A stretch of DNA of 12,976 nucleotides, from contig CAJUJB010000063.1 in assembly GCA_910586595.1 (NCBI GenBank), forward strand, positions 1-12,976. Direction: 5' to 3'. Numbering within the stretch: position 1 is the first letter of the stretch; each line of letters starts with the position of its first letter. The notes below the pieces were generated by a model. The model did not search any database, was not told where the DNA came from, and worked only from the letters and a program-made list of their open reading frames with translations. Origin of the DNA: an uncultured Muribaculaceae bacterium. Its GTDB lineage: Bacteria > Bacteroidota > Bacteroidia > Bacteroidales > Muribaculaceae. The position numbers and the translations under genes were made by a program. This document shows positions 4,870 through 12,976 of the stretch, piece by piece.

Positions 4870-7800
4870 TTTATCAAAATTTTGCGTCTTAGCGGTTCAA
4901 CTTCGTCGGTGCGGGCATCGAGCACGTATACACCTGCAGGTAGATCAAACGATACAGAATTGGTGCTCGCGTCGGCAGAATGTACCAGGCGTCCGATTGT
5001 GTCGAAGACATTGACGGCGATTCCTCCGCCATTGTCCGGAGCGGTGACGGTCACTGTCTGCTGGTTTATATCTACGCGGATCATATCGCAATCGAGGCTT
5101 TCTTCAATCGCGGTCACGATGTAGAGGCGTGAGCTGGCCGAGCCTTCGATGGTGTATTCCATTCCTTCAGTAATGGGCATTGTCTCGCCCGTGGCTGCAT
5201 CGTAGAGCTGCGCACCATCCAGGGCTGACGAGCCATCAAAGCGAAGTGTGGTGTGCTCGCCGGCAGTTGCCAGCACGCCGAGTTCTGTAGATCTCAGAGA
5301 GGGTAGGGTGTTCACCGTGGCGGCCATATTGCCAGCTATGGTGTATACTCGGGTGAGTGCTTGCTGGTGACTGTCGAGCAGGAGGGCTACGTCTTCAGCT
5401 TCGTCATAGGCATCGGAGGCGTCTCCGTTGATCGAGATTACGGCTTGCGACATTGCTCGTCCATCTTCAGATAAGGCGGTGATGCGGAGCGACGGCTCGC
5501 CGGATGCACGTGAGGCATGCTCGCCTTCACGCAGGGCCGGAGTGCGGAGGAAGTTGCCGCCTTCGGGGTCATGTTTTTCTGCCTTTGTCCATTCTGAGCG
5601 GAACTTCAATGTGACGCTCTTCACGGCAGCCTTTGTCTCTACAAAGAATCCCTGCATTGGTGCGATATAGTCTGCGTTGGCCAGTGTGCTGTTTTCGAAG
5701 CTGGCGCCATCATATATAGCGGCCCCCTGGCCCTCGCTGTTGAGGATCCAGTACTTGGCATTGATCACACCTGCATTGCCCTCAAGGAAGGCAGCCATAT
5801 CGAGGTGTGCCATGTAGGGGTTGCCGATGAGGAAATATTTGCCGGCTTCTGCGCCCTGTACCGTCACGCTGATTTCGCCGGTCTGCGACTGGTGGAGCTT
5901 GGCCGCTGAGCGGGTGATGGGAGTGTTGTGGCCGGTCTGCGTACCGCTGTGGTCGTAGTAGAGGAATGAAGTGTCGTCTTTGGGCAGACGGAACATCACA
6001 TGCTCAACGTCGTCTTCAACTTTGGCCTCGCTCACGTCGGCTTTTACCGAGAAGCCTGAGCCGGCCTGGCTGTAATCAACGTCAACGTCGTTATAGACAT
6101 TACTCCAGGTTGTGCGCACAGCTACATTTACGCCCTGATTATCTCCTCCGAGTTCGTATACGGTAGCGCGGGCGGTGTTCCACGAGCGCTGGTATACGGC
6201 CGGGGCGAAACGGTCGTTAATCGCCTTGTCGAAGGTTATCGGCTTGAATAGTTCGGTGGTCTGGCGCACGCCGTCGGTAGGCAGATACATATCGCCTGCC
6301 ACCACGCCTGAGATAGGCAGAGAGAGGGTATACCACATCGCGGGCTCGATCTCGAAGTCTACCCATGCGCGGTTATGTGTCAGCAGATCCTGGCCGGCAA
6401 GTTCGGCGTTGGAGTGGAAGTGTATCTGGTCGCAAGTGTTGGTGTACCATGGCCGGCATGCAAGGCCGTTGTTGCGCTCGCGGGCAGCCATGTCATATTG
6501 GATGTCTCTGGTCGCTGCGCTGATGCCTTCTGGTGCAGTGAGTGAGGCAGCCCACTTGAATGTCTCACCGTCAATCGTAACTTCACGTATGTCGGCTGCC
6601 ATAGGCGCATAAAGCTCCGGCACCTCGACTCCGGCCGGTACAATCACTTTGGTGAAGTCCATCGGCACGAATGAGTTGGTGGTTGAGGTAAGCTCGGCGC
6701 GGTCGGTAACGAAATCGTTATAGTCAGCGTCTGCGCCGTCAGCGGTATGGAGGAGATCGGAGGTGCTTACACGGCGCCAGTTGGCGTCATTGCTCCAGTT
6801 GTTGGAGCCGTCTGCTCCGATCCAGGCCTGATATTCGGGCACAACCTTAAGCGAGAATACGTGCTGACCATGGCAGTGACGTACAAGGCCTTCGCCATTG
6901 TCTCCGGTCGGAAGCGAGGCCACGCCGTTCTCGCGGAAGGAGAACTTGAGCCTGTAATACCGGCCTTCCTTGAAGTTGAAATTGCGGTCGAATACCATGC
7001 AGAGGCGATTACCGCTTGCACCTGAGGCAGCTTCGGCTTTAATCTCATACATGCGTCCGATGGCATAAAGGCCAATGGGGTTGCCCTCGTCATCGGTCTC
7101 GAGATTAAGGTCGAGATACTCGGGGTCATCAGTTTCGGCGAGATAGATATATGGGTCTTCGCCTATGCGTTCGAGGGCGGTCACTCCGTCTGTCACCACT
7201 TCGACTTTGCGTACCGGTATAGTCAGCTGAGCTGTCTGGGCATTGTCGGCATCGATGCTGGCGGCGCTTACCGAGCGTAGCTGGCGAAGGCCTACACGCA
7301 GTGGCACATCATCGATCCAATTGGGATAGTCGATGGCGAGGCCGTGGTTGAGTTCCGGTGAATTATTACGCACGGTAAGACGTATTTCCTGCGGATGCAT
7401 GCACACAAGGTATTTGTCCTGCGTCTCGCGGTCGATAGGAATTGCCACAACGTAGATATGGGCCGTATCGGTATTCGCTTCAAGCTTGATGGGGCGGAAT
7501 ACGAACGAGCTCTTGTTGATCATCAGACGCGGAACTATATCGCTGTTGGGATCTGTACCTTCGGGTACTGTTGCAAGCGACTCAAGGTAGTTTCGCATGT
7601 CTTCGGTATATTCTCCTGTGGCCGGTACATCCCAGGTGGTGGCGTTGGGATATTCCTTGCGGAAGTTGGCCATCACGGTGTAGAGGGGCAGTCCGGTCGC
7701 AGGATCTGTCTGGTCGAGGTAGCTGGTCATGCTGCCATCCCACCAGTCGAGCACGTCGGCTTCGGGAACATCGACGAGCTGTCCATTCTCATCGAGAGCC

Positions 7801-10800
7801 TGGACTTCGACCTGAACCACGGGTGTCTGGTTTTCGCATACCACGATATTGTCAAGGTCAGGCACGGCAATGCCGTCAACCTTCACTATACCTGATGCAT
7901 GGATGCGGAATTCGCTGCTCTTGCAGCATTTCGACCCGAGGTCGAAGTGTGAGGCGCCGGGTTCGATGCTTGAGCCGTCCGACTCACGTTCATAGAGATA
8001 GAGCGCCACAATATATTCCTTGCCGGCGATGAGGTCTCTATCCTGAGGCTTGGTGTTGATCACAAGATACCGGTCGTTCTCGATGGTCGAGCGGAATGCC
8101 TGGCTACCTACCTCTTTGTTGTTTTCGTCATATTCGGGGTTTGAGCGGTAGTGGGTATTGAAGGTCACACGGCCATAGGTCTGCTGGGCGCCCTGGCCCT
8201 TCATATACTCATATTTCACCACGGCTTTAGCGTAGGCCTCCTCGCCGGATAGACCGTCATTGAGCGCCTGGTTGTATTTCTCCTTGTCGAGGAATGTGTA
8301 GAAACAGTCGATCTCGTAGCCGTCGGCAGCTGTGTTGGCCTCGCCTATACCTAAAGTGGCGAGCATCACGTCGAATGGAGTCTCCACGCGTACCTCAGTG
8401 CCCTGCTCGTTGCGGCAGAGCGGCATGGTCTGATAGGCGTATACACGGGGCTTGGCCACATACACGCGTATATCGTCGATGGCATAATCCGCACCGGCTG
8501 AGCTGAGGCAGTTGTTTTCGAGTACAAGCTTATAGGAGTGGATGTCTTCCGATGTGAGGTTGAGCTGGCTCAGGTTAGGGGTAAACTGATAGTAGACGTG
8601 TTGCCAGCGTCCGTGCGTGTTGTCGGGCACGTATCCGGTCACGAAGCTGTGGAGGGTCACCTCCGTACCATCGTTCTTCACCACGTTGAAGTTGAAGATT
8701 ATATTTTCACGCTCCACGTTGGTCGAGAACTCCGCAAGCCATGCCGATACAAAGAGGGTCGAACCAGGGCAGAGGTCATTGATGTTGAGCGATGCCGTAA
8801 CACCCGGGTCAGAGGCGGCGTTGGCGTAGTAGAAGAAGCCGCGGTCTTGGCCTTCGGTGTCATAGAAGAGACGGTCGAAGCGTCCGGTTCCTTTGCCGAA
8901 GTTTTCAGCCTGAGTACCTTGCTCGGCACCTGATCTGTATGGAGTGATCACCGAGTGGTCGGCAATCATATACATACTGTAGTCATGTGGGTTATCGTAG
9001 CCGTAGGCATACTGGGAGTTTTCCCAGGGTACAGGCCACTTGTATTTTCTGGAGGCTCCTGTGCCGCCTGGTATGTTCGAGCCACGGTAGAGATAGTCGG
9101 AGGGATTGGGGAATTTCTCAAAGAGACGGTATTCGTCGAAGTTGACCACGGCTATGGGGTCTCCGTAGAGGTCGTGGAGTGTTGCAGGGCGGGTATGCGC
9201 ATATTTGTCGGTAAGCATTTCTGCTTCCGAGGTCATCGCCGCACCGGCTTCGTCCACAAAGTTAACTATATATTCTGCAAGTATAAGCTCCTTGTCTGAC
9301 CCGTAGATCTTAAGTTCGTTTCCGTTCTCGTCGCAACCAACCAGATGGACGGTGAAACGCCCGTGCGCATTTGCCGCATCGCACTTCATCATTCGGGAGT
9401 ACGATTTGCCTGCGTCGTAGAAGTCGAGAGGATTGGGGCCCGTCGGTAGATTGCGTGGGGTCGGACGGCTGTAGTCGGCCATCTGATAGAAAATACCTGA
9501 GCGGTCATTGCCATCGCGGTCAGTGACCTTTATCTTGCTCCTGCGCACACGACGCACTACGCCGGCCGGGTCTTTGTAGAACATGGTCGTACGCGTATCT
9601 TGTTCCACGGGTTGGGGATGCTCAAAGCGGATCTGGAAGTCGGCTCCGGCGCGAGCACGCACGGTGCGTCGGTTTTCCGACACATATTTCTCGTTTTTTT
9701 CCACCGAGCCCGATACCTCTTCGGCAATATCGTAGGCATTTACCACACGGAATATGTGGCGGAAGGCGATGATAGGCTCTGTGATGGTCTTCTTTTTGTA
9801 GTCAACATTTACGGGAATGCTGAAGGTCTGGCTGAAGTCTGCCGCAATATATTGGGTCTTGAATGTTTCGCCAGCCGGGCAATAGAAGGTGGCGTAGACG
9901 CCACGTGAGCGGTTACCGGGGGTATCCATCACCAGGGGCAGTGCGTAGCCCCAGCCTCCGATTTTCCAGTTGCTTTCGCCCATGCCATCCTTTTCTGTCA
10001 CGAGTCGGGAGTCGGTCACTGCATAGGGGAGAGTCTGAAGGCCATTGCCTTGGTTAACATCATAGCATTGTGCTAATAAGCATACTTTTCCACGGACAAA
10101 GGCGCTTTGCTGGTTGTCGTATCCCTTAACGGTGGCGGCATTATAGCTGTTCCAGATTGTGGCATGGTTGCCGGCATATCCGCACATGGCTGCACTCTCC
10201 TCAGCGCCTTCTATGCTGCCGAGCACCGCGCAGTTGTGTATAAAGACCTGGAATTGTGAATTCCAACGTTTGTTGCAGCCTAAAAGTCCTCCCGCGTTTT
10301 TCCCAGAGGCCTTTACGGTTGCATGTGTGGAGACATTATATATCAGAAGTGTGCCGGAGCTTTCGTCCTTGATATATTCTTCAGCATCTATGGCGCCCAC
10401 AAGGCCTACGAATTCCCTTCCGACGAATCGGCATGAGCTATGCACATTCAGGTTGCGGATGGTGGCCGAGCCTACGTGACCGAACATACCTACTTCGCTC
10501 GAGTCAGGTCTATCTATCACAAGGTTGACGATTGAATGACCGCCACCATCGTAAAGTCCACGGAAGGGCTTTTTCCAATGCAAACCGATAGGATTTATAT
10601 CTGTGCGTCCTCCAAAGTCGAGGTCGGCGCACTGCAGGGCGGTGATACGCGTTTCTCCGTTATGCACCCTGTCGATCAGTTGCTTGTAGTCGTCGACAGT
10701 GTAGATATACATGTCGTAATTCTCTGTCGCGGCTTTTGTCAGCTGCGTGCTGCCGTAGTAGCCGTTCGACTCGCTACGGGCTATGAATTGCGGATCATGA

Positions 10801-11882
10801 AGGAAGTCAAGATATTTATTATTGCCATCGGTGGTGTAATCATACCATCTTACAAAGTTTTCGTGGTATGCCGTGGAGGTGAGAAGGTCGGAGAATGGAT
10901 AGAGTGTAGTCACCTGGCCCGGAATGGCATATACTGTACGCTCGGTTACGTGTGTGCGCTGGCGATTGCCCTCTTCTACGCGGCCCCAGGGGGCGGTCTC
11001 CTTGTTGATGTATCGGAAGTCGGGCATCTCAACTCCGTTTTCCTCAAGCATAGAGGCGTCGCCAGTCCAGGCGCCGTTGCTCCATTTGCTCCAGTCGCAC
11101 CAATCCCATAATGTATTGGTGTTGTGGTTGATAGGGTCGATAATGCCGTGCGTGTGCACAAATTCGAAATCCCTGTAATGGTCGTTGTAGTCGAATACCG
11201 TATGCGCCTCATCCACCATCACCGACGATGGATTGGTCTTTATCGAGCTGAGGTCTATCTCGGATTTGTATAGCTGGAATTCAGCTAAGATCATGTAGTA
11301 CATGCCTCCCGGCTGGTGTATAGCGCCGTCGTTAGTCTTGGTGCAAGTAAATTTCAGCCAGGTATAGCCCGAGGGAAGATGGAAGGCATTGGAATAATTC
11401 TCTTCGCCCGGACTTGCAGCCTTCCCGGAGAAGGGAATGTCGACCATGGCTATGTTTTCATCCCATGCCACACCATCGCGGCTGCCGTCGATGCGGAATT
11501 GAATGGGATGACCGTTTGTTGTGCCGGCTCGCGCCTGCGTATACAGGTAAAGATTGTCTGATTGTTTGGTGGGCTCATCGAGTCTTGCCTCGATGCTGAC
11601 AAGGCAAGCCATCGGCTCTACATGCTTTGATGCATCTTCGCCTGGAGCACCATAGGTATAGTTCGAGTGAAAAACCGAGGCGGGGTCGCGGTCGATAAGA
11701 CGCTCGGCGAAGACACCGTTATCGCCTTGTTTTTGCTCAAGGTTGTTTACCCTTATGCGTGTGAAGTCATTCAGCAGAGGCTGTACCTGACGGGAATTGG
11801 CGCCGACCGTAAAGATCGCCGCCAGAAGGAGTGCCATGCTTGCTGAATAGCGGTATATGTTATTTGTCAGTCGGTGTTTCAT
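4866..11882 (-). CDS. Giant multidomain T9SS-exported surface protein (adhesin-like), 2338 aa
   Basis: One uninterrupted 2338-codon gene. The N-terminus (1-30, core SMALLLAAIFTVGA) is a signal peptide for Sec export. At 35-207 is a discoidin/F5-8-type-C-like galactose-binding fold (FRIDGSRDGVAWDENI, ending YYMILAEFQLYKSE). At about 395-600 is a GLUG-type beta-helix (ALQCADLDFGG, PFRGLYDGGGHSIVNLVI, EVGMFGHVGSATIRNLNV, NAGGLLG). At about 985-1145 is a MAM/CBM-like jelly roll ending ADYAIDDIRVYVA. Further Ig-like material follows to about 1680, then a W-x-G…NW…NW motif at 1687-1702, a beta-rich region with IGNPYMAHLDM (2019-2029), and a type A T9SS sorting domain at about 2264-2338 (VNVFDTIGRLV, LPAGVYVL, basic end RRKILIK). 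It should cross the outer membrane by T9SS and be anchored on the surface. No peptidase, glycosidase or vWA metal-site motif was seen. It is preceded by a fimbrillin-like gene and followed by a DUF1573 gene, both with 4-base ATGA overlaps. Function as an adhesin or fimbrial accessory is inferred. Confidence 0.92.
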   Translation of the reverse strand: MKHRLTNNIYRYSASMALLLAAIFTVGANSRQVQPLLNDFTRIRVNNLEQKQGDNGVFAERLIDRDPASVFHSNYTYGAPGEDASKHVEPMACLVSIEARLDEPTKQSDNLYLYTQARAGTTNGHPIQFRIDGSRDGVAWDENIAMVDIPFSGKAASPGEENYSNAFHLPSGYTWLKFTCTKTNDGAIHQPGGMYYMILAEFQLYKSEIDLSSIKTNPSSVMVDEAHTVFDYNDHYRDFEFVHTHGIIDPINHNTNTLWDWCDWSKWSNGAWTGDASMLEENGVEMPDFRYINKETAPWGRVEEGNRQRTHVTERTVYAIPGQVTTLYPFSDLLTSTAYHENFVRWYDYTTDGNNKYLDFLHDPQFIARSESNGYYGSTQLTKAATENYDMYIYTVDDYKQLIDRVHNGETRITALQCADLDFGGRTDINPIGLHWKKPFRGLYDGGGHSIVNLVIDRPDSSEVGMFGHVGSATIRNLNVHSSCRFVGREFVGLVGAIDAEEYIKDESSGTLLIYNVSTHATVKASGKNAGGLLGCNKRWNSQFQVFIHNCAVLGSIEGAEESAAMCGYAGNHATIWNSYNAATVKGYDNQQSAFVRGKVCLLAQCYDVNQGNGLQTLPYAVTDSRLVTEKDGMGESNWKIGGWGYALPLVMDTPGNRSRGVYATFYCPAGETFKTQYIAADFSQTFSIPVNVDYKKKTITEPIIAFRHIFRVVNAYDIAEEVSGSVEKNEKYVSENRRTVRARAGADFQIRFEHPQPVEQDTRTTMFYKDPAGVVRRVRRSKIKVTDRDGNDRSGIFYQMADYSRPTPRNLPTGPNPLDFYDAGKSYSRMMKCDAANAHGRFTVHLVGCDENGNELKIYGSDKELILAEYIVNFVDEAGAAMTSEAEMLTDKYAHTRPATLHDLYGDPIAVVNFDEYRLFEKFPNPSDYLYRGSNIPGGTGASRKYKWPVPWENSQYAYGYDNPHDYSMYMIADHSVITPYRSGAEQGTQAENFGKGTGRFDRLFYDTEGQDRGFFYYANAASDPGVTASLNINDLCPGSTLFVSAWLAEFSTNVERENIIFNFNVVKNDGTEVTLHSFVTGYVPDNTHGRWQHVYYQFTPNLSQLNLTSEDIHSYKLVLENNCLSSAGADYAIDDIRVYVAKPRVYAYQTMPLCRNEQGTEVRVETPFDVMLATLGIGEANTAADGYEIDCFYTFLDKEKYNQALNDGLSGEEAYAKAVVKYEYMKGQGAQQTYGRVTFNTHYRSNPEYDENNKEVGSQAFRSTIENDRYLVINTKPQDRDLIAGKEYIVALYLYERESDGSSIEPGASHFDLGSKCCKSSEFRIHASGIVKVDGIAVPDLDNIVVCENQTPVVQVEVQALDENGQLVDVPEADVLDWWDGSMTSYLDQTDPATGLPLYTVMANFRKEYPNATTWDVPATGEYTEDMRNYLESLATVPEGTDPNSDIVPRLMINKSSFVFRPIKLEANTDTAHIYVVAIPIDRETQDKYLVCMHPQEIRLTVRNNSPELNHGLAIDYPNWIDDVPLRVGLRQLRSVSAASIDADNAQTAQLTIPVRKVEVVTDGVTALERIGEDPYIYLAETDDPEYLDLNLETDDEGNPIGLYAIGRMYEIKAEAASGASGNRLCMVFDRNFNFKEGRYYRLKFSFRENGVASLPTGDNGEGLVRHCHGQHVFSLKVVPEYQAWIGADGSNNWSNDANWRRVSTSDLLHTADGADADYNDFVTDRAELTSTTNSFVPMDFTKVIVPAGVEVPELYAPMAADIREVTIDGETFKWAASLTAPEGISAATRDIQYDMAARERNNGLACRPWYTNTCDQIHFHSNAELAGQDLLTHNRAWVDFEIEPAMWYTLSLPISGVVAGDMYLPTDGVRQTTELFKPITFDKAINDRFAPAVYQRSWNTARATVYELGGDNQGVNVAVRTTWSNVYNDVDVDYSQAGSGFSVKADVSEAKVEDDVEHVMFRLPKDDTSFLYYDHSGTQTGHNTPITRSAAKLHQSQTGEISVTVQGAEAGKYFLIGNPYMAHLDMAAFLEGNAGVINAKYWILNSEGQGAAIYDGASFENSTLANADYIAPMQGFFVETKAAVKSVTLKFRSEWTKAEKHDPEGGNFLRTPALREGEHASRASGEPSLRITALSEDGRAMSQAVISINGDASDAYDEAEDVALLLDSHQQALTRVYTIAGNMAATVNTLPSLRSTELGVLATAGEHTTLRFDGSSALDGAQLYDAATGETMPITEGMEYTIEGSASSRLYIVTAIEESLDCDMIRVDINQQTVTVTAPDNGGGIAVNVFDTIGRLVHSADASTNSVSFDLPAGVYVLDARTDEVEPLRRKILIK
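11879..11882 (-). promoter_or_regulatory. ATGA start-stop overlap (fimbrillin-like / adhesin)
   Basis: The stop TGA of the fimbrillin-like gene (11879-11881) overlaps the ATG (11880-11882) of the giant adhesin gene. It is the same junction type as at the other end of the giant gene, so all three genes form one translationally coupled unit. Confidence 0.8.
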
Positions 11883-12976
11883 TTCTTATCCTCCCGAATG
11901 ATGTAGATTTTGCGTTGATAGGAGAGTTGCGAGTCTTTAAGCCCTACGGCTAAAGTTATTACGGCTGTGCCTTTGGTGGCTTTGAGTTCGCCGGTTATTT
12001 CCCCAGTGGAATTGTCGTAGATCACCGGGCCTGATAAAATACCCTCGGGGTCTTCTGTCGACACTATGTCGATTTTCAGCTGTGAGGGTTGCAGCCACGG
12101 CGCGCCTTGCTCGCCCTTGCGCATAAGGGGCGTGATGGAGAAGAGGCCTTCTGTGCCGAAGCGCACGTAGTAGTCGCTGCCCTTCATTTCGTTGACTACA
12201 GCTGGGTAGCCGCCGATGGGCGGATAGAACTTGACATCAATTTTGACCACATAGTCGGCGAGACGCACAGGTATGCGGATGTAGTCGTTTCGGTTGATGT
12301 AGGTCAGTTCCGGGGTCAGCATCGTCACGGTGTCGCGACGCGCGATGCCACTTTCGCCGCTGCGGTGAGTGAGGTCGAGAAGAATCACATAGTGGCCCGT
12401 GGGGTGGCTGAGGTCGGCACGCGACTCGAGGGTATAGAACAGATGGCTCACACCGCGCTCGGCAGAGGCTTGCAACTCTGCGTTGCCCAGATTGCGGCAT
12501 ACGGTGGTCGTATCGGCTTCCTCACAGAGCACTGGAGCCTGCCCGAGTGTGGTATAGTCGGGGTAGAGGCTCACACTGCCGGCACCCATGGGGCGCATCC
12601 ACATCTGGTGGAGTGTGATGGGGCTCTCGGTGGCGTTGGAGAACATGAATTCCATCTTGGCAACCGTGCGCACAACTTCAACCGAGAAGGGCTGAGTCAC
12701 CTGCTGGGTGACGGTCACGGTCTGTAGACCGGCCATAGGTATGCGGTTGTTGGCAGCCGTCCAGGCTTCGGGCTTGATGGATAGAAGGGTCGCCTTGGCT
12801 TCTTCCGGCACGGGTTGGCCGACTGCGAAATTCATCTTGAGCGAAGCCGGGTCGAAATTCGCATAGGAATACACCGTATAGGTGCCGCGGTCGAGTTTTG
12901 CTGTGAACTGATCCATTTCAACGGCCGATGTAGGGTTGCCGGTGAGGATGGAGCGCACGATGCCGCTTTGGTCTGC
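11879..12976 (-). CDS. Fimbrillin-like (Mfa/FimB-type) surface protein, C-terminal 365 aa
   Basis: The frame is open to the right edge of the window, so the start and any lipoprotein signal peptide are outside; GTG 12958 is internal. In window numbering, residues 31-41 read GTYTVYSYANF, the typical strand of Bacteroidales fimbrillin N-terminal domains. At 80-114 is IPMAGLQTVTV…FSVEVVRTVAKMEFMF, the 'RxVAK' strand that links the two fimbrillin domains. At 226-258 is YINRNDYIRIPVRL followed by YPPIGGYP, the usual end of the C-terminal fimbrillin domain. About 105 extra residues follow (262-365) and look like an added Ig-type beta domain ending in the basic YQRKIYIIREDKK. Proteins of this kind are exported as lipoproteins and assemble into fimbriae by donor-strand exchange after proteolytic processing. 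Whether this one is a stalk, anchor or tip subunit cannot be told without the N-terminus. The ATGA overlap with the giant T9SS protein suggests they act together. Confidence 0.8.
   Translation of the reverse strand, partial: ADQSGIVRSILTGNPTSAVEMDQFTAKLDRGTYTVYSYANFDPASLKMNFAVGQPVPEEAKATLLSIKPEAWTAANNRIPMAGLQTVTVTQQVTQPFSVEVVRTVAKMEFMFSNATESPITLHQMWMRPMGAGSVSLYPDYTTLGQAPVLCEEADTTTVCRNLGNAELQASAERGVSHLFYTLESRADLSHPTGHYVILLDLTHRSGESGIARRDTVTMLTPELTYINRNDYIRIPVRLADYVVKIDVKFYPPIGGYPAVVNEMKGSDYYVRFGTEGLFSITPLMRKGEQGAPWLQPSQLKIDIVSTEDPEGILSGPVIYDNSTGEITGELKATKGTAVITLAVGLKDSQLSYQRKIYIIREDKK

Noticed and set aside
10536..11111. 191-codon plus-strand frame opposite the giant adhesin gene
   Set aside because: The minus-strand frame there encodes the GLUG and discoidin-linked region with clear domain motifs. 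The plus-strand product shows no family pattern and has no promoter.
4866..11882. Giant protein as a vWA-containing Mfa5 orthologue
   Set aside because: I searched for a DxSxS-type metal site and found none in a vWA-like context, so only the operon logic, not orthology, is proposed.
12089..12727. 212-codon plus-strand frame opposite the fimbrillin-like gene
   Set aside because: It is His/Val/Gly-rich low-complexity antisense of a real coding frame, and the fimbrillin motifs on the minus strand explain the region.

Overview
The window looks like a chromosomal segment of a gut Bacteroidales bacterium, most likely of the Muribaculaceae type. The evidence is a fimbrillin-family protein, a giant secreted protein with a type IX secretion (T9SS) type A sorting domain, a DUF1573 protein, promoter elements of the Bacteroidales TAnnTTTG form, and an almost complete lack of Shine-Dalgarno sequences. 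No rRNA, tRNA, CRISPR array or insertion sequence was seen, and no gene-free stretch exceeds 300 bases.

Left part (1-1696): the 3' three fifths of ppdK (pyruvate, phosphate dikinase), ending at a strong rho-independent terminator. Just behind the terminator (1710-2437) is a compact set of tiny genes: a DUF3791-like protein, a 47-aa ORF that looks like only the C-terminal tail of a DUF3990 protein, a second DUF3791-like protein, and a probable broken further copy that starts at a GTGA overlap. I read this as a decayed DUF3791/DUF3990 locus, a family pairing with toxin-antitoxin-like organisation.

Middle part (2461-4433): small hypothetical membrane proteins on both strands (95, 57 and 76 aa) and a 336-aa exported protein of unknown function. 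The exported protein and the 76-aa membrane protein are transcribed divergently from a 140-base region with two recognisable -7 elements. A hairpin at 4397-4432 separates this part from the next and probably ends transcription from both sides.

Right part (4453-12976, all minus strand): a tightly coupled operon read from right to left. It comprises a fimbrillin-like protein (5' end outside the window), a 2338-aa multidomain T9SS-exported adhesin-like protein and a secreted DUF1573 protein. Both junctions are 4-base ATGA overlaps, so the three proteins are probably made together. The best working idea is a surface fimbria or adhesin assembly in which the giant protein is a tip or accessory component, comparable in logic to Mfa5 in the Porphyromonas Mfa fimbria but with a different domain content. 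This operon and the decayed DUF3990 locus are the most interesting parts of the window.
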